Shown: positions 1 through 16,657, counted from the first letter of the stretch. The stretch: DNA of 64,000 nt from Rahnella variigena (GCF_003610915.1 NZ_NSDJ01000001.1:1054001-1118000); one strand, 5' to 3'. The notes: generated by a model from the letters alone, not told the origin. Numbers and translations: made by a program.

Positions 1-2180
<2,180 letters not shown>

Positions 2181-2185
2181 TTACT

Positions 2186-2295
2186 CTTGTTCCCTTCGCG
2201 GGTACTAACCCGATCAGGTTCCGCGGATCCCGAATTAACGGTCTCAGCCTGGCGTAATCTTCGCGAGAAAATTATGCGCTAGGCACTCCGACAAG
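2186..2295 (-). promoter_or_regulatory. TPP riboswitch (THI element)
   Basis: Read on the minus strand, the leader carries the conserved THI-box blocks: CGGAGTGCC near the 5' side, GCTGAGA, CGGGATCC, GAACCTGATCGGGTTAGTAC and GCGAAGGGAACAAG. CTTGT (2291-2295) pairs with ACAAG (2186-2190) to close the P1 helix. About 130 nt of leader follow before the thiC ATG, enough for an expression platform. Thiamin diphosphate binding is expected to reduce thiC-thiE expression. Confidence 0.95.
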
Positions 2296-2302
2296 AAGCC
2301 TC

Positions 2303-2331
2303 AATATAGGAGGCGTTTTTTGAAACTACAA
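2303..2331 (-). promoter_or_regulatory. Predicted thiC promoter
   Basis: On the minus strand, TTGTAG (2326-2331) and TATATT (2303-2308) are separated by 17 bp. The start site would fall just before the riboswitch P1 helix. No experimental support; the call rests on match and position. Confidence 0.6.
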
Positions 2332-2385
2332 CTAAAACTACAATTAAAACCACAAACAGGTGCAGAGTTTTAATGTGACAAAGCG

Positions 2386-2901
2386 TTAAGCCGGTCTGGC
2401 GAGATGTTCTTCATTTGCAGGGGGTTTTTCTTCATGATTGCTGCGGTCAAATGCCAGAATAATCAATTGATCTTCCAGCTGAAAACGCGCATCCAACGCT
2501 TCACCTACATCGGATAATGCATAATGAAATGCGAAAGCATTGTCATCATCAATATCATTTTCAGTGTAACTATCATGGAAAGCCATGATAGCTTCAGTGT
2601 TCAGCTCCAGTGCAGGGTATATTTTCGCAGCCTGCAATTTTATCGGACTGTTCGCACCTTCGACTTCATCAATGATCCGCTGATACAGATGGAAATGACC
2701 GGCAGAAAGATAGTCCACCAGGTTATGGCAAAAGTTATCCAGCGCTTTTTCGTTGAGAGGGGTATGTTTTTCTTTATTGGGTTTCAGGCCGACCAAAGTG
2801 CAGTACGAAACCAGCAGCTCTTTGCGCGCGTGCAGCCATTGATCCACTAACTCATTACTGCCACCAACGCGTTGGGTCAGTCTTTCCAGACGATTTAGCA
2901 T
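2386..2901 (-). CDS. rsd: Regulator of sigma D (anti-sigma-70 factor)
   Basis: Rsd binds region 4 of sigma-70 and sequesters it in stationary phase, favouring alternative sigma factors. The 171-residue helical protein begins [20 protein letters not shown] and matches the enterobacterial Rsd/AlgQ family in length and composition. The start has a GGAG ribosome-binding site. It is divergent from nudC, across a gap of under 100 bp, and upstream of the thi operon on the same strand, the same order as in E. coli. The extreme C-terminus is not a conserved part of the family as far as I can tell. Confidence 0.95.
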   Translation of the reverse strand: MLNRLERLTQRVGGSNELVDQWLHARKELLVSYCTLVGLKPNKEKHTPLNEKALDNFCHNLVDYLSAGHFHLYQRIIDEVEGANSPIKLQAAKIYPALELNTEAIMAFHDSYTENDIDDDNAFAFHYALSDVGEALDARFQLEDQLIILAFDRSNHEEKPPANEEHLARPA

Positions 2902-2999
2902 GGTTGACTCCGTGAGCGATAAAAAAGTAACTAAAAGTTACTAATATGTGAATATCTTACTCAGATTGTCAGTCCCGACGAGGTTATGCAACAACAATT

Positions 3000-3785
3000 A
3001 TGGAATTACAGATTACTGAGCAACATAACGGCTGGTGGGTTATCAGCCAGGAAGGCAAGCTGTGGCTGCCTGAGGGCGAACTGCCGTTTGGCAGCGCCGC
3101 ACAATATTCTCTGACCGGTAAAACGGCGCGTCAGATTGGTGAATGGCAGGGTGAACCTGTCTGGCTGGTCCGTCAGACAATGCCAAATCATATGGTTTCT
3201 GCCCGTCAGCTGCTGGATCAGGATCGCGGATTATTCCAGCTGGTCGGGCGCGGCGTGCAGCTGTCAGAATTTTATCGTTCTCATAAGTTCTGCGGATACT
3301 GCGGGCATGAAATGCACGTCAGTAAGACCGAGTGGGCCGCACTTTGCGGGAATTGCCGCGAACGCTATTACCCGCAGATTGCGCCCTGCATCATTGTAGC
3401 AATCCGCAAAGGTGATGAGATTTTGCTGGCGCAGCACGTCCGTCATCGTAATGGCATTCACACGGTTCTGGCTGGCTTTGTTGAAGTCGGTGAAACACTG
3501 GAAGAAACCGTGGCTCGCGAGGTCATGGAAGAAAGTAATATCCGCGTGAAGAATGTCCGTTACGTCAGTTCCCAACCGTGGCCGTTCCCCAATTCGCTGA
3601 TGATGGCATTTATGGCGGATTACGACAGCGGCGATATTAAACACGACCCGAAAGAGCTGCTTAACGCTGACTGGTACCGCTTTGACCAGCTGCCACAGCT
3701 GCCACCGCCCGGCACGATTGCCCGTCGTCTGATTGAAGACACAGTTGCGCAGTGCCGCGCAGAAAGCGAAGACGACGAGGTCTAG
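3000..3785 (+). CDS. nudC: NAD+ diphosphatase / RNA deNADding enzyme NudC
   Basis: NudC hydrolyses NADH and NAD+ to NMNH/NMN and AMP, and removes NAD caps from RNA 5' ends. The protein has 261 residues (257 in E. coli). A four-Cys zinc site is visible at Cys98, Cys101, Cys116 and Cys119. The Nudix box runs from about Gly159 to Ile181, with REVMEES at 173-179, followed by the NADH-family signature SQPWPFPNS at 191-199. One oddity is Asn180, where the consensus Nudix box has Gly. hemE lies 71 bp downstream on the same strand and may be co-transcribed. Confidence 0.96.
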   Translation: MELQITEQHNGWWVISQEGKLWLPEGELPFGSAAQYSLTGKTARQIGEWQGEPVWLVRQTMPNHMVSARQLLDQDRGLFQLVGRGVQLSEFYRSHKFCGYCGHEMHVSKTEWAALCGNCRERYYPQIAPCIIVAIRKGDEILLAQHVRHRNGIHTVLAGFVEVGETLEETVAREVMEESNIRVKNVRYVSSQPWPFPNSLMMAFMADYDSGDIKHDPKELLNADWYRFDQLPQLPPPGTIARRLIEDTVAQCRAESEDDEV

Positions 3786-3856
3786 CGTCAGTTTTGCGTG
3801 ATAGAATGCCGTCATATGATTGTCGGGCGGCCCGAATATTGAAGGAAAGAGCAAGA

Positions 3857-4921
3857 ATGAATGAGTTGAAAAACGACCGTTACCTGCGTGCTTTGTTACG
3901 TCAGCCAGTGGACATTACACCGGTGTGGATGATGCGTCAGGCTGGCCGTTATTTGCCGGAGTACAAAGAAACCCGCGCTGAAGCCGGCGATTTTATGTCG
4001 CTGTGTAAGAATGCCGAACTGGCTTGTGAGGTGACTTTACAGCCGCTTCGTCGCTATCCGCTGGATGCAGCGATCCTGTTCTCCGACATCCTGACCATTC
4101 CTGATGCGATGGGGCTGGGGCTGTATTTCGAAGCCGGTGAAGGCCCGCGTTTTTCTTCGCCACTGACCAATCGTGCTGATGTCGAAAAGCTGCCGGTTCC
4201 GGATCCTGAAATGGAGCTGGGCTATGTGATGAACGCCGTGCGTACCATCCGTAAAAACCTGAAAGGTGAAGTGCCGCTTATCGGTTTCTCCGGTAGCCCG
4301 TGGACTCTGGCGACGTATATGATTGAAGGCGGTAGCAGCAAAGCCTTTACCAAAATTAAAAAAATGATGTACGCCGATCCGTCTACCTTGCACCTGTTGC
4401 TGGATAAAGTGGCCGACAGCGTCATTCTTTACCTTAATGCTCAGATTAAAGCGGGCGCGCAGTCGGTGATGATTTTTGACACCTGGGGCGGCGTGCTGAC
4501 ACCTCGCGATTACCGTGAGTTCTCTCTTAACTACATGCACAAAATCGTCGATGTCCTGATTCGTGAAAACGAAGGCCGCCGTGTGCCGGTGACCTTGTTT
4601 ACCAAAGGCGGAGGCCAGTGGCTGGAAGCGATGGCGGCAACGGGTTGTGACGCGCTGGGTCTGGACTGGACCACCGATATTGCTGAAGCGCGCCGTCGGG
4701 TTGGCGACAAAGTGGCGATTCAGGGCAACATGGATCCTTCCATGCTTTACGCCTCACCGGTGCGGATTGAGCAGGAAGTGGAAACCATTCTGGCTGGTTT
4801 CGGCAAAGGTAATGGCCATGTGTTTAATCTTGGCCACGGTATCCACCAGGACGTTCCGCCAGAAAATGCGGGAGCTTTTGTGGAAGCGGTACACAGCCTG
4901 TCCCGCCAGTATCACGAGTAA
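3857..4921 (+). CDS. hemE: Uroporphyrinogen decarboxylase
   Basis: HemE removes the four acetate carboxyls of uroporphyrinogen III to give coproporphyrinogen III in haem synthesis. The family signature [15 protein letters not shown] lies at residues 22-36, and the second motif [13 protein letters not shown] is present. I chose the ATG at 3857 (354 residues, as in E. coli). It has GAAGGAAAG just upstream and the frame before it, reaching back to 3752 inside the end of nudC, is arginine-rich and not conserved. nfi begins 9 bp after the stop, which points to a hemE-nfi-yjaG operon as in E. coli. Confidence 0.97.
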   Translation: MNELKNDRYLRALLRQPVDITPVWMMRQAGRYLPEYKETRAEAGDFMSLCKNAELACEVTLQPLRRYPLDAAILFSDILTIPDAMGLGLYFEAGEGPRFSSPLTNRADVEKLPVPDPEMELGYVMNAVRTIRKNLKGEVPLIGFSGSPWTLATYMIEGGSSKAFTKIKKMMYADPSTLHLLLDKVADSVILYLNAQIKAGAQSVMIFDTWGGVLTPRDYREFSLNYMHKIVDVLIRENEGRRVPVTLFTKGGGQWLEAMAATGCDALGLDWTTDIAEARRRVGDKVAIQGNMDPSMLYASPVRIEQEVETILAGFGKGNGHVFNLGHGIHQDVPPENAGAFVEAVHSLSRQYHE

Positions 4922-4930
4922 CATGGCATT

Positions 4931-5611
4931 ATGATCGACACGCGCGCGTTACGTGAAGAGCAACGGATCCTCGCAGATCAGATTGAACTGCAGGATCCGC
5001 CTGAATTCACCACACCGTCGTTGATCGCCGGTGTGGATGTCGGGTTTGAGCAGGGCGGTGAAGTCACCCGCGCGGCGGTCGCTGTTCTGAGTTATCCAAC
5101 TTTGGAGCTGGTCGAATACCAGATAGCCCGCATTCCGACCGTCATGCCCTACATTCCTGGTTTCCTTTCTTTCCGTGAGCTCCCCGCACTTTTACAAGCC
5201 TGGCAGCAAATCTCATCGCACCCTGATCTGGTTCTGGTTGACGGGCAGGGGATCGCGCATCCGCGGCGGCTCGGTGTCGCCAGTCATTTTGGCCTGATGA
5301 TTGACGTGCCGACCATTGGTGTGGCGAAAAGCCGTTTATGCGGGCAGTTCCTGCCGTTAGGTGAAGCGCTACACAGCAGTCAGGGGCTGTATGAAGGCGA
5401 TGAACAGATTGGCTGGGTGTGGCGAAGCAAGCTACGCTGTAATCCATTGTTCATCTCGCCTGGTAATCGGATCAGCATGGATTCTTCTCTTTATTGGGTG
5501 GAACAATGCATGCGGCAATATCGGCTGCCGGAACCGACCCGTTGGGCGGATGCCGTGGCATCAAACCGGGCGTCGTTTCAACGCTGGCAACGCTTGAGTG
5601 ATGATCTTTAG
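4931..5611 (+). CDS. nfi: Endonuclease V (deoxyinosine repair)
   Basis: Endonuclease V nicks DNA at the second phosphodiester 3' of deoxyinosine and other deaminated bases. The 226-residue protein carries the family core: [11 protein letters not shown] with the metal-binding Asp36, the strand-separating [11 protein letters not shown] wedge at about 73-83, and [19 protein letters not shown] with Asp104. It starts 9 bp after hemE. Length and motifs match E. coli Nfi (223 residues), and nothing looks damaged. Confidence 0.96.
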   Translation: MIDTRALREEQRILADQIELQDPPEFTTPSLIAGVDVGFEQGGEVTRAAVAVLSYPTLELVEYQIARIPTVMPYIPGFLSFRELPALLQAWQQISSHPDLVLVDGQGIAHPRRLGVASHFGLMIDVPTIGVAKSRLCGQFLPLGEALHSSQGLYEGDEQIGWVWRSKLRCNPLFISPGNRISMDSSLYWVEQCMRQYRLPEPTRWADAVASNRASFQRWQRLSDDL

Positions 5612-5681
5612 GAATCAAGGAATAGGGATATTGATTTATTTCAGGTAAACTCCCGCGCAGAAAAGTTAACGAGATCAACTC

Positions 5682-6272
5682 ATGTTACGTAATCCAATTC
5701 ATTTACGTCTCGAAAAGCTGGAAAGTTGGCAACACGTGACGTTTATGGCGAGCTTGTGCGAACGCATGTACCCGAACTATCAGGCATTTTGCCTGGAAAC
5801 CGGGTTTGGCGAAGCACAGCTTTACCGTCGTATCCTGGACTTAATCTGGGAAACGCTGGTGGTAAAAGACGCCAAGGTCAATTTTGACTCACAGCTCGAA
5901 AAACTGGAGGAAGCGGTGCCTTCTTCCGATGATTACGATCTCTACGGGGTTTATCCGGCGATTGATGCGTGTATTGCATTAGGCGAACTGATTCATTCGC
6001 GTCTAAGCGGCGAAACGTTGTCTCATGCCATTGCGGTGAGTGAGACGTCAATTCGTACTGTCGCGATGCTGGAAATGACTCAGGCAGGTAAAGAAATGAC
6101 CGATGAAGAACTCAAGGTCATCCCTGCCGTTGAAGAAGAATGGGACATCCAATGGGAGATTTTTCGCCTGTTGGCTGACTGTGAAGAGCGTGACCTGGAA
6201 TTAATAAAAGGGTTACGTTCTGACCTGCGTGAAGCCGCTGTCAGTAACATCGGCATAAATTTAGCGCAATAA
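5682..6272 (+). CDS. yjaG: DUF416 family protein YjaG
   Basis: A conserved 196-residue cytoplasmic protein of the DUF416 family with no established biochemical role. It starts MLRNPIHLRLEKLESWQHVT and is colinear over its whole length with E. coli YjaG, which is also 196 residues. No signal peptide, membrane segment or catalytic motif can be seen; the protein is acidic and predicted helical. It sits between nfi and hupA as in E. coli. Confidence 0.93.
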   Translation: MLRNPIHLRLEKLESWQHVTFMASLCERMYPNYQAFCLETGFGEAQLYRRILDLIWETLVVKDAKVNFDSQLEKLEEAVPSSDDYDLYGVYPAIDACIALGELIHSRLSGETLSHAIAVSETSIRTVAMLEMTQAGKEMTDEELKVIPAVEEEWDIQWEIFRLLADCEERDLELIKGLRSDLREAAVSNIGINLAQ

Positions 6273-6463
6273 GGCAAGAAAACGTGATTTAACGCCTGAT
6301 TTGTCGTGCCTTAAGGCTTCACATCCGCACCCTGTCTGGTCTACATTTGGGGTGCGTAAAAAAAAGTGGCTATCGGTGCGTGTATGCAGGAGGGTGCTGT
6401 CAATCGGCATATCCGTCGCACTCGATGCTTTGCAAACGATAAACACACTGTAAAGGATAACTT

Positions 6464-6736
6464 ATGAACAAGACTCAACTGATTGATGTAATTGCGGACA
6501 AAGCTGATCTTTCCAAAGCACAGGCCAAAGTTGCTCTTGAATCTACTCTGTCTGCTATTACCGAGTCTCTGAAAGAAGGTGATGCTGTACAATTGGTTGG
6601 TTTCGGGACTTTCAAGGTAAATCATCGTAACGAGCGTACTGGTCGTAACCCACAGACTGGTAAAGAAATCAAAATCGCAGCTGCAAACGTGCCTGCGTTC
6701 GTTTCTGGTAAAGCTCTGAAAGACGCTGTTAAGTAA
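6464..6736 (+). CDS. hupA: DNA-binding protein HU-alpha
   Basis: HU is the abundant dimeric nucleoid protein that bends DNA and supports replication, recombination and transcription. The 90-residue sequence starts [20 protein letters not shown] and includes the beta-arm signature [14 protein letters not shown]. The 190-bp upstream region is A+T-rich in places and probably carries the promoter, which I could not place with confidence. Codons are those of a highly expressed gene, and a ribosome-binding site (AAAGGA) precedes the ATG. Confidence 0.98.
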   Translation: MNKTQLIDVIADKADLSKAQAKVALESTLSAITESLKEGDAVQLVGFGTFKVNHRNERTGRNPQTGKEIKIAAANVPAFVSGKALKDAVK

Positions 6737-6745
6737 TTGCTTGCA

Positions 6746-7441
6746 GTGAAAAGAATAAGCGGAGGGGTTTTTAGGCCCCTTCAGTTTATCACCCCCAGGT
6801 TGGTAGCAGGTTTACTGGTGCTCGGTCTGGTGGGTTGTAGTTCTGATAAAGGTTCTGAGTTATTCTTTGCCAGCGGTTATGTTGCTGATCAGGGAATCAA
6901 CCGGCTCTGGCGTGAAGATACCGCCCAGCACGAGCCTCAAACCATTCTCAACGTCTATAGCCCCTATTTCGGCGGCGATACGATCATCACCCGATACGAA
7001 TTCCAGCAGGGGCAATTGCACCTGATTAAAGAAACTCATGCCACCAAAACGGATTTGGGCGTCATGCTGCGTTTTGACGAGGGTGGCAATGTCAGCTTTA
7101 TGCAGCGACAGCTCCCGGAGCGTCGGGAAAAATTATCCTCTGATGAAATCGAACGCTATAAATATGAAGCGTCAAAAATCCTCGACCTGAGCAATGCGCT
7201 GCAGGCAGGGAATGTCCGCCTGGTTCAGGCTCGCTGGCGCAAAGGCATCATAACGACCTGCGCAGGTGAACAAGTGACGCCGGCGCTCACTGTCCGTTCA
7301 CAGGTCTGGCTGGCGAAACGAGCCAGTCGCAGTAATGATAATCTGGGGCTAGCCTGGCTGACGGCACCGCAGGGCAACGAGCTGTTGCTGGTCGCCAATG
7401 AAGATTTCTGTAAATGGGAACCGAAAGAGTCTGACCTCTGA
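6746..7441 (+). CDS. yjaH: DUF1481 family lipoprotein YjaH
   Basis: Putative outer-membrane or periplasmic lipoprotein of unknown function. The N-terminus has basic residues, a hydrophobic stretch LVAGLLVLGL and a lipobox LVGC, with the predicted lipidated Cys at residue 31 from the GTG chosen here. The frame is open back to a TTG at 6737, directly after the hupA stop. No ATG is available, no good ribosome-binding site precedes either codon, and a TTG at 6800 would give a shorter signal peptide, so the start is uncertain. Downstream of hupA as in E. coli, possibly read through from it. Confidence 0.8.
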   Translation: MKRISGGVFRPLQFITPRLVAGLLVLGLVGCSSDKGSELFFASGYVADQGINRLWREDTAQHEPQTILNVYSPYFGGDTIITRYEFQQGQLHLIKETHATKTDLGVMLRFDEGGNVSFMQRQLPERREKLSSDEIERYKYEASKILDLSNALQAGNVRLVQARWRKGIITTCAGEQVTPALTVRSQVWLAKRASRSNDNLGLAWLTAPQGNELLLVANEDFCKWEPKESDL

Positions 7442-7459
7442 TCCCGTTTTGATAAAAGA

Positions 7460-7483
7460 AAAGGCACGCCGAAGCGTGCCTTT
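7460..7483. terminator. Bidirectional terminator between yjaH and purD
   Basis: AAAGGCACGC and GCGTGCCTTT form a perfect 10-bp stem around a CGAA tetraloop. A/T tracts on both sides fit a terminator serving the convergent yjaH and purD transcripts. Confidence 0.9.
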
Positions 7484-7506
7484 GTTGATCGTCGGGACGG
7501 AAAAAA

Positions 7507-8796
7507 TTACTGATTACGTTCGCGGTCGATAGCGCGATAACCGATGTCTTTGCGGCAAAAGCTGCCTTCCCAGTGAATATCTTTTGCTAAATCATAAGCG
7601 CGTGCCTGAGCCGCTTCCACGGTTTTGCCTAACGCAGTCACACACAATACGCGGCCGCCATTCGTTACCACACGTTCATCCTGCAAGCGGGTTCCGGCCT
7701 GGAAGACTTTGCCATCTGGCGCTTCTTCCAGCGGCAGACCGTGGATAACGTCTCCGGTTTTGTAATCGGCAGGATAGCCACCCGCGGCGAGCACGACACC
7801 CAGCGACGGGCGCGGATCCCACTCTGATGTTTTATCGCCCAGACGACCTTCAGCACCGGCGAGGCAAAGATCCACAAGATCTGAACGCAGACGCAACATG
7901 ATCGGCTGAGTCTCCGGATCGCCGAAACGGCAGTTGAACTCGATCACTTTTGGCTGCCCGTCAGCTGAGATCATCAGACCTGCATACAGGAAACCGGTAT
8001 AAGTGTTGTTTTCTGCCGCCATCCCACGAACGGTCGGCCAGATAACCTGATCCATGACGCGCTGATGAATTTCATCGGTCACTACCGGCGCCGGAGAATA
8101 AGCGCCCATGCCGCCGGTATTCGGGCCGCTGTCGCCGTCACCCACGCGTTTGTGATCCTGACTGGTCGCCATCGGCAGCACATTGGTGCCGTCGACCATA
8201 ACGATGAAACTGGCTTCTTCGCCGTCGAGGAATTCTTCAATAACAATGCGATGGCCTGCATCGCCGAAAGCATTGCCTGCCAGCATGTCGTGAACGGCGT
8301 CTTCCGCTTCTTTCAACGTCATCGCAACAATGACGCCTTTACCTGCTGCCAGACCATCAGCTTTGATGACTATCGGCGCGCCTTTGCTGCGCAGATAAGC
8401 CAGCGCAGCTTCGATTTCAGTGAAGTTCTGATAATCAGCGCTTGGAATGTTATGTCGAGCCAGGAAATCCTTAGTGAAAGCTTTAGAACCTTCCAGCTGC
8501 GCTGCTTCCTGCGTCGGGCCAAAGATTTTCAGACCGGCTGCGCGGAAAGCATCCACCACACCAATTACCAGTGGCGCTTCAGGGCCAACGATGGTCAGGT
8601 CAATATCATGACTTTTGGCGAAAGCCAGCAAACCGGCGATGTCAGTGGCGGCGATGTCCACATTTTCCAGCAACGGCTCCAGCGCGGTACCGGCATTGCC
8701 AGGCGCAACAAAGACTTTATCAGCCAGAGGTGACTGCGATGCCTTCCATGCCAGTGCATGTTCACGCCCGCCGTTACCGATAATTAAAATATTCAT
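7507..8796 (-). CDS. purD: Phosphoribosylamine-glycine ligase
   Basis: PurD ligates glycine to phosphoribosylamine with ATP, giving GAR, the second step of de novo purine synthesis. The 429-residue ATP-grasp enzyme starts MNILIIGNGGREHALAWKAS and has the family motifs GPEAPLVIGVVDAF, KADGLAAGKGVIVA and the metal site NCRFGDPETQ. It lies 45 bp after purH on the same strand, the conserved purHD operon. Regulation is presumably by PurR from the site upstream of purH. Confidence 0.98.
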   Translation of the reverse strand: MNILIIGNGGREHALAWKASQSPLADKVFVAPGNAGTALEPLLENVDIAATDIAGLLAFAKSHDIDLTIVGPEAPLVIGVVDAFRAAGLKIFGPTQEAAQLEGSKAFTKDFLARHNIPSADYQNFTEIEAALAYLRSKGAPIVIKADGLAAGKGVIVAMTLKEAEDAVHDMLAGNAFGDAGHRIVIEEFLDGEEASFIVMVDGTNVLPMATSQDHKRVGDGDSGPNTGGMGAYSPAPVVTDEIHQRVMDQVIWPTVRGMAAENNTYTGFLYAGLMISADGQPKVIEFNCRFGDPETQPIMLRLRSDLVDLCLAGAEGRLGDKTSEWDPRPSLGVVLAAGGYPADYKTGDVIHGLPLEEAPDGKVFQAGTRLQDERVVTNGGRVLCVTALGKTVEAAQARAYDLAKDIHWEGSFCRKDIGYRAIDRERNQ

Positions 8797-8841
8797 TCGA
8801 AGACTCCGGTGAGCGGGCGCATCGCACCCGCTAAAAGAAAA

Positions 8842-10431
8842 TTAATGACGGAAGTGGCGCATGTCGGTGAACAGCATCGCAATGCCGTGTTCGTTTGCCG
8901 CGGCGATCACTTCATCGTCACGGATAGAACCGCCAGGCTGAATAACGCAGGTGATGCCTACTGCTGCTGCTGCATCGATGCCGTCGCGGAACGGGAAGAA
9001 AGCATCAGAAGCCATGACAGAACCGGCGACTTCCAGACCTTCGTCGGCGGCTTTAATACCGGCAATTTTAGCGGAGTAAACGCGGCTCATCTGGCCAGCG
9101 CCGATACCGATGGTCATTTTGTCACGTGCATACACAATGGCGTTGGATTTCACGAATTTTGCGACTTTCCAGCAGAACAGCGCATCTGTGAGTTCCTGCT
9201 CCGTCGGCTGGCGCTCTGAAACCACACGCAGATCAGCCGCATCAACCATACCCAAATCGCGATCCTGAACCAGCAGGCCGCCATTAACACGTTTGAAGTC
9301 CAGTGCTTTCTGACGATCTTCCCATTGCCCGCAGGTCAGTACGCGAACGTTTTGTTTGGCTGCGGTCAGGGCCAGAGCTTCGGCACTGACAGATGGCGCA
9401 ATGATCACTTCAACAAACTGACGGCTGATGATGGCTTTTGCTGTTTCGGCATCCAGTTCACGGTTGAAGGCAATAATGCCGCCGAAAGCGGATGTCGGGT
9501 CAGTCTGATAGGCGCGCTCGTAAGCGGCCAGAATGCTGTCACCGATGGCCACGCCGCAAGGATTGGCATGTTTAACGATGACGCAGGCCGGTTCAGCAAA
9601 TTCTTTCACACATTCCAGTGCGGCATCGGTATCCGCAATGTTGTTATAAGAAAGCGCCTTGCCCTGAAGCTGGGTAGAAGTGGCAACCGAAGCCTCGCTG
9701 ACGTTCTCTTCTATATAGAAGGCCGCGTTCTGATGGCTGTTTTCGCCATAACGCATATCTTGTTTCTTTATATAGTTAAGATTCAGTGTGCGCGGGAACT
9801 GTCCGGAAGCGGATTCGGTATCGCCGTGATAAGCCGGCACCATGGTGCCGAAGTAGTTGGCAATCATGCCGTCATAAGAGGCCGTGTGCTCGAAAGCTTT
9901 GATCGCCAGATTGAAACGGGTCGCCAGCGTCAGCGAGCTGCTGTTGGAATCCATCTCTTCTATAATAGAAGCGTAGTCGCTGCTCTTCACCACGATGGCG
10001 ACGTCTTTGTGGTTCTTCGCCGCCGAGCGAACCATTGTCGGGCCACCGATATCAATGTTTTCTACTGCATCTTCCAGTGAACAGTCCGGGCGAGCGACGG
10101 TTTGTGCGAACGGATAAAGGTTAACGACCACCATGTCGATTGGCGCAATAGAATGCTGCGCCATAATTTCATCATCTTTCCCGCGACGACCGAGAATGCC
10201 GCCGTGAACTTTCGGGTGCAGAGTTTTGACGCGTCCATCCATCATTTCCGGAAAACCGGTGTAGTCAGACACTTCAGTGACTGGCAGGCCGGCTTTAGCC
10301 AACAGACTGGCAGTTCCGCCAGTGGAAAGTAATTCAACGCCACGCGAAGACAGGGCCTGGGCGAATTCTACGATACCGGCTTTGTCAGAAACACTGAGCA
10401 GGGCGCGGCGGATTGGACGAGATTGTTGCAT
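8842..10431 (-). CDS. purH: Bifunctional AICAR formyltransferase / IMP cyclohydrolase
   Basis: PurH carries out the last two steps of IMP synthesis: formyl transfer to AICAR and ring closure. The 529-residue protein starts [20 protein letters not shown], with the N-terminal cyclohydrolase domain (about 1-200) and the C-terminal transformylase domain containing the KHANPCG motif. It is the first gene of purHD and is transcribed away from the rRNA operon, as purH is from rrnE in E. coli. A leader of nearly 200 nt separates the predicted start site from the ATG. Confidence 0.98.
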   Translation of the reverse strand: MQQSRPIRRALLSVSDKAGIVEFAQALSSRGVELLSTGGTASLLAKAGLPVTEVSDYTGFPEMMDGRVKTLHPKVHGGILGRRGKDDEIMAQHSIAPIDMVVVNLYPFAQTVARPDCSLEDAVENIDIGGPTMVRSAAKNHKDVAIVVKSSDYASIIEEMDSNSSSLTLATRFNLAIKAFEHTASYDGMIANYFGTMVPAYHGDTESASGQFPRTLNLNYIKKQDMRYGENSHQNAAFYIEENVSEASVATSTQLQGKALSYNNIADTDAALECVKEFAEPACVIVKHANPCGVAIGDSILAAYERAYQTDPTSAFGGIIAFNRELDAETAKAIISRQFVEVIIAPSVSAEALALTAAKQNVRVLTCGQWEDRQKALDFKRVNGGLLVQDRDLGMVDAADLRVVSERQPTEQELTDALFCWKVAKFVKSNAIVYARDKMTIGIGAGQMSRVYSAKIAGIKAADEGLEVAGSVMASDAFFPFRDGIDAAAAVGITCVIQPGGSIRDDEVIAAANEHGIAMLFTDMRHFRH

Positions 10432-10632
10432 GGTGGTTGTATCCTTGGCTTTGGAGTCGCAGTAAAGAGCGTTATCGGAGTTCAGTGACGCTTTTCTTCT
10501 CTCCTTCTCTTTATATAGAGAAAATTATTGAGAGCAATTTGCAGAAAACGCGGGACTGAGCTCGGATAACTCCCCTCCGGCAACCGGTATTTCATTATTA
10601 CCCATAAAGGGCTGCGAAAACTGACGCGCGAA

Positions 10633-10654
10633 ATTGTAGCGAAAACGATTGCGC
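10633..10654 (-). promoter_or_regulatory. Predicted PurR box and purH -10 element
   Basis: GCGAAAACGATTGCGC (10639-10654, plus-strand reading) matches the PurR consensus ACGCAAACGTTTGCGT at 12 of 16 positions. On the minus strand it sits directly upstream of a TACAAT -10 element (10633-10638). An operator overlapping the promoter spacer is the usual arrangement for PurR-repressed genes. The -35 element is not clear. Confidence 0.65.
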
Positions 10655-10750
10655 GACGCTCGCAAAATTTGAGATTCCTGCTCCCCTGTGGATAAATCTG
10701 TGTAAAACACGGTATAAGCAGTGTGTTTGCTGTGTAATGCAGCAAACAGT

Positions 10751-10799
10751 GATTTTTCTTAAAATTAGCCCTTGCGGCCTGCTGAGAACTCCCTATAAT
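10751..10799 (+). promoter_or_regulatory. rrn P1 promoter with A/T-rich UP element
   Basis: TTGCGG (10772-10777) and TATAAT (10794-10799) have a 16-bp spacer. They are preceded by the A/T-rich stretch GATTTTTCTTAAAATTAG and followed by a G+C-rich discriminator, as in enterobacterial rrn P1 promoters that respond to growth rate and ppGpp. Confidence 0.85.
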
Positions 10800-10891
10800 G
10801 CCGCTCCATCGACAGGGAACAACGTGAACAACATCACGAAGTAACCGGGTCGGAAAGATTAAAAACAGCGGCAATCGGATGAAATAAACGG

Positions 10892-10919
10892 TTGACACTG
10901 AATGAGGAAAGCGTAATAT
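10892..10919 (+). promoter_or_regulatory. rrn P2 promoter
   Basis: A perfect TTGACA (10892-10897) and TAATAT (10914-10919) are 16 bp apart, about 115 bp downstream of P1, the usual tandem rrn layout. Confidence 0.85.
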
Positions 10920-10958
10920 ACGCCACCTCGAGTTAGCAAGCGAAAGCGCGTAACTCAC

Positions 10959-10970
10959 TGCTCTTTAACA
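10959..10970 (+). promoter_or_regulatory. rrn leader boxA (Nus antitermination)
   Basis: TGCTCTTTAACA is the canonical boxA. It recruits NusB-S10 to make the transcribing polymerase resistant to Rho. A second copy precedes the 23S gene. Confidence 0.9.
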
Positions 10971-11144
10971 ATTTATCAGACAATCTGTGTGGGCACTCAC
11001 AAGACGATATCAGCCACTTCGGTGGCAAAATATTTATTGACAGCAATGTCAAGTCTTAGAGTGACCAAGCAGTAATTCATTTAGTTGAATTATTACGAAG
11101 TAATCTCTGAGCACCGCTTAACTTGTTTAAGCAAATCGAACTTT

Positions 11145-12687
<1,543 letters not shown>

Positions 12688-12758
12688 CCTCAAGATACGC
12701 ATTGTGCAGTGTCCACACAGATTGTCTGATAGAAAGTAACGAGCAGAAATACCTTAAT

Positions 12759-12832
<74 letters not shown>

Positions 12833-12835
<3 letters not shown>

Positions 12836-12919
12836 ATTCGTCCTCATGCTGCGTTGTCGTCACACTCGTTTGCACTTGCAAACGTCGTATGAACTCCGCC
12901 TTGCCTGAGAACAAATTGG
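12833..12919 (+). repeat. Palindromic insert in the tRNA spacer
   Basis: The tRNA-Ile to tRNA-Ala gap is 137 nt. It contains CGTTTGC-ACTT-GCAAACG (12867-12884), a perfect 7-bp hairpin, flanked by outer complementary arms CCAATT (12833-12838) and AATTGG (12914-12919). This looks like an inserted spacer-loop block, a common type of variation between rrn copies. Its function, if any, is unknown. Confidence 0.5.
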
Positions 12920-12972
12920 CTAACTCATCTTGCTGGTGTGTTAGTGATTAAGGTATCTGTAAGTGACTGTAT

Positions 12973-13048
12973 GGGGCTATAGCTCAGCTGGGAGAGCGCC
13001 TGCCTTGCACGCAGGAGGTCAGCGGTTCGATCCCGCTTAGCTCCACCA
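12973..13048 (+). tRNA. alaT: tRNA-Ala (TGC anticodon)
   Basis: A 76-nt cloverleaf with encoded CCA. The acceptor stem GGGGCTA pairs with TAGCTCC. The anticodon loop CTTGCAC reads TGC and the T-arm is GCGGTTCGATCCCGC. It is the second tRNA of the 16S-23S spacer. Confidence 0.97.
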
Positions 13049-13111
13049 TTACCGTACAGCCCCTAAATAATACTTCAGAGTGTATTGGAAACAGTATACT
13101 GCGAAGTATTT

Positions 13112-13123
13112 TGCTCTTTAACA
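13112..13123 (+). promoter_or_regulatory. Spacer boxA upstream of 23S
   Basis: TGCTCTTTAACA is repeated here, restoring antitermination before the 23S gene. Complementary AATACTTC and GAAGTATT blocks flank this part of the spacer and may belong to the 23S processing stem. Confidence 0.85.
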
Positions 13124-13257
13124 ATCTGGAACAAGCTGAAAATTGAAAGTTTACAGCTGAACATCACTCTCCGTAGAAGTACTGAGTGGTGGATTAGTCT
13201 GTAACAGAGTCTCTCAAATAATCGCAGCGCGACGGTGGAAACACCTTCGGGTTGTGA

Positions 13258-16166
<2,909 letters not shown>

Positions 16167-16288
16167 ACAACACCAAAGGTGTTTTTAGAGACTTGAAGTA
16201 GATTTTCAGCTGATTGTTCCGAGATTGGTTCGTATGGCGGAGTGGGATGAGAAATCATGGCACGATGCGGTAGGAATAAAACAGAATT

Positions 16289-16408
16289 TGCCTGGCGGCA
16301 GTAGCGCGGTGGTCCCACCTGACCCCATGCCGAACTCAGAAGTGAAACGCCGTAGCGCCGATGGTAGTGTGGGGTCTCCCCATGCGAGAGTAGGGAACTG
16401 CCAGGCAT
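16289..16408 (+). rRNA. rrf: 5S ribosomal RNA
   Basis: A 120-nt gene starting TGCCTGGCGGCAGTAGCGCG and ending GGAACTGCCAGGCAT, with the terminal stem TGCCTGGC/GCCAGGCA. It is the last gene of the operon; no distal tRNA follows. Confidence 0.98.
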
Positions 16409-16421
16409 CAAATAAGTGGAA

Positions 16422-16449
16422 AGCCCTGTACTGACGTACAGGGCTTTTT
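16422..16449 (+). terminator. rrn operon terminator
   Basis: AGCCCTGTAC-TGAC-GTACAGGGCT is a perfect 10-bp hairpin followed by a T run, 14 nt after 5S. Confidence 0.95.
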
Positions 16450-16657
16450 GCTATGGGGAATTTGGATTTTATTGTTCAATATTTGTTCGAAAATCGTAAG
16501 TGTTTACTCGTTTGACGCCTGTTTCTTATCGCATCTTTCCCTTCATTTCCCGTTCTTTATAACCAGATCCTCTAAATTAATAACTGAAGCTGAAACATTT
16601 TCACTTACCACTTGCAAGCTCGACATCTTAAACAAAACCCGTTATCTTCGGCTATCT

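Noticed and set aside
6763..6780. AGGGG/CCCCT hairpin as hupA terminator
   Set aside because: Only 5 bp, no T run after it, and it lies inside the yjaH frame.
9325..10080. 251-codon frame antisense to purH
   Set aside because: Shadow of purH codon periodicity; no family resemblance.
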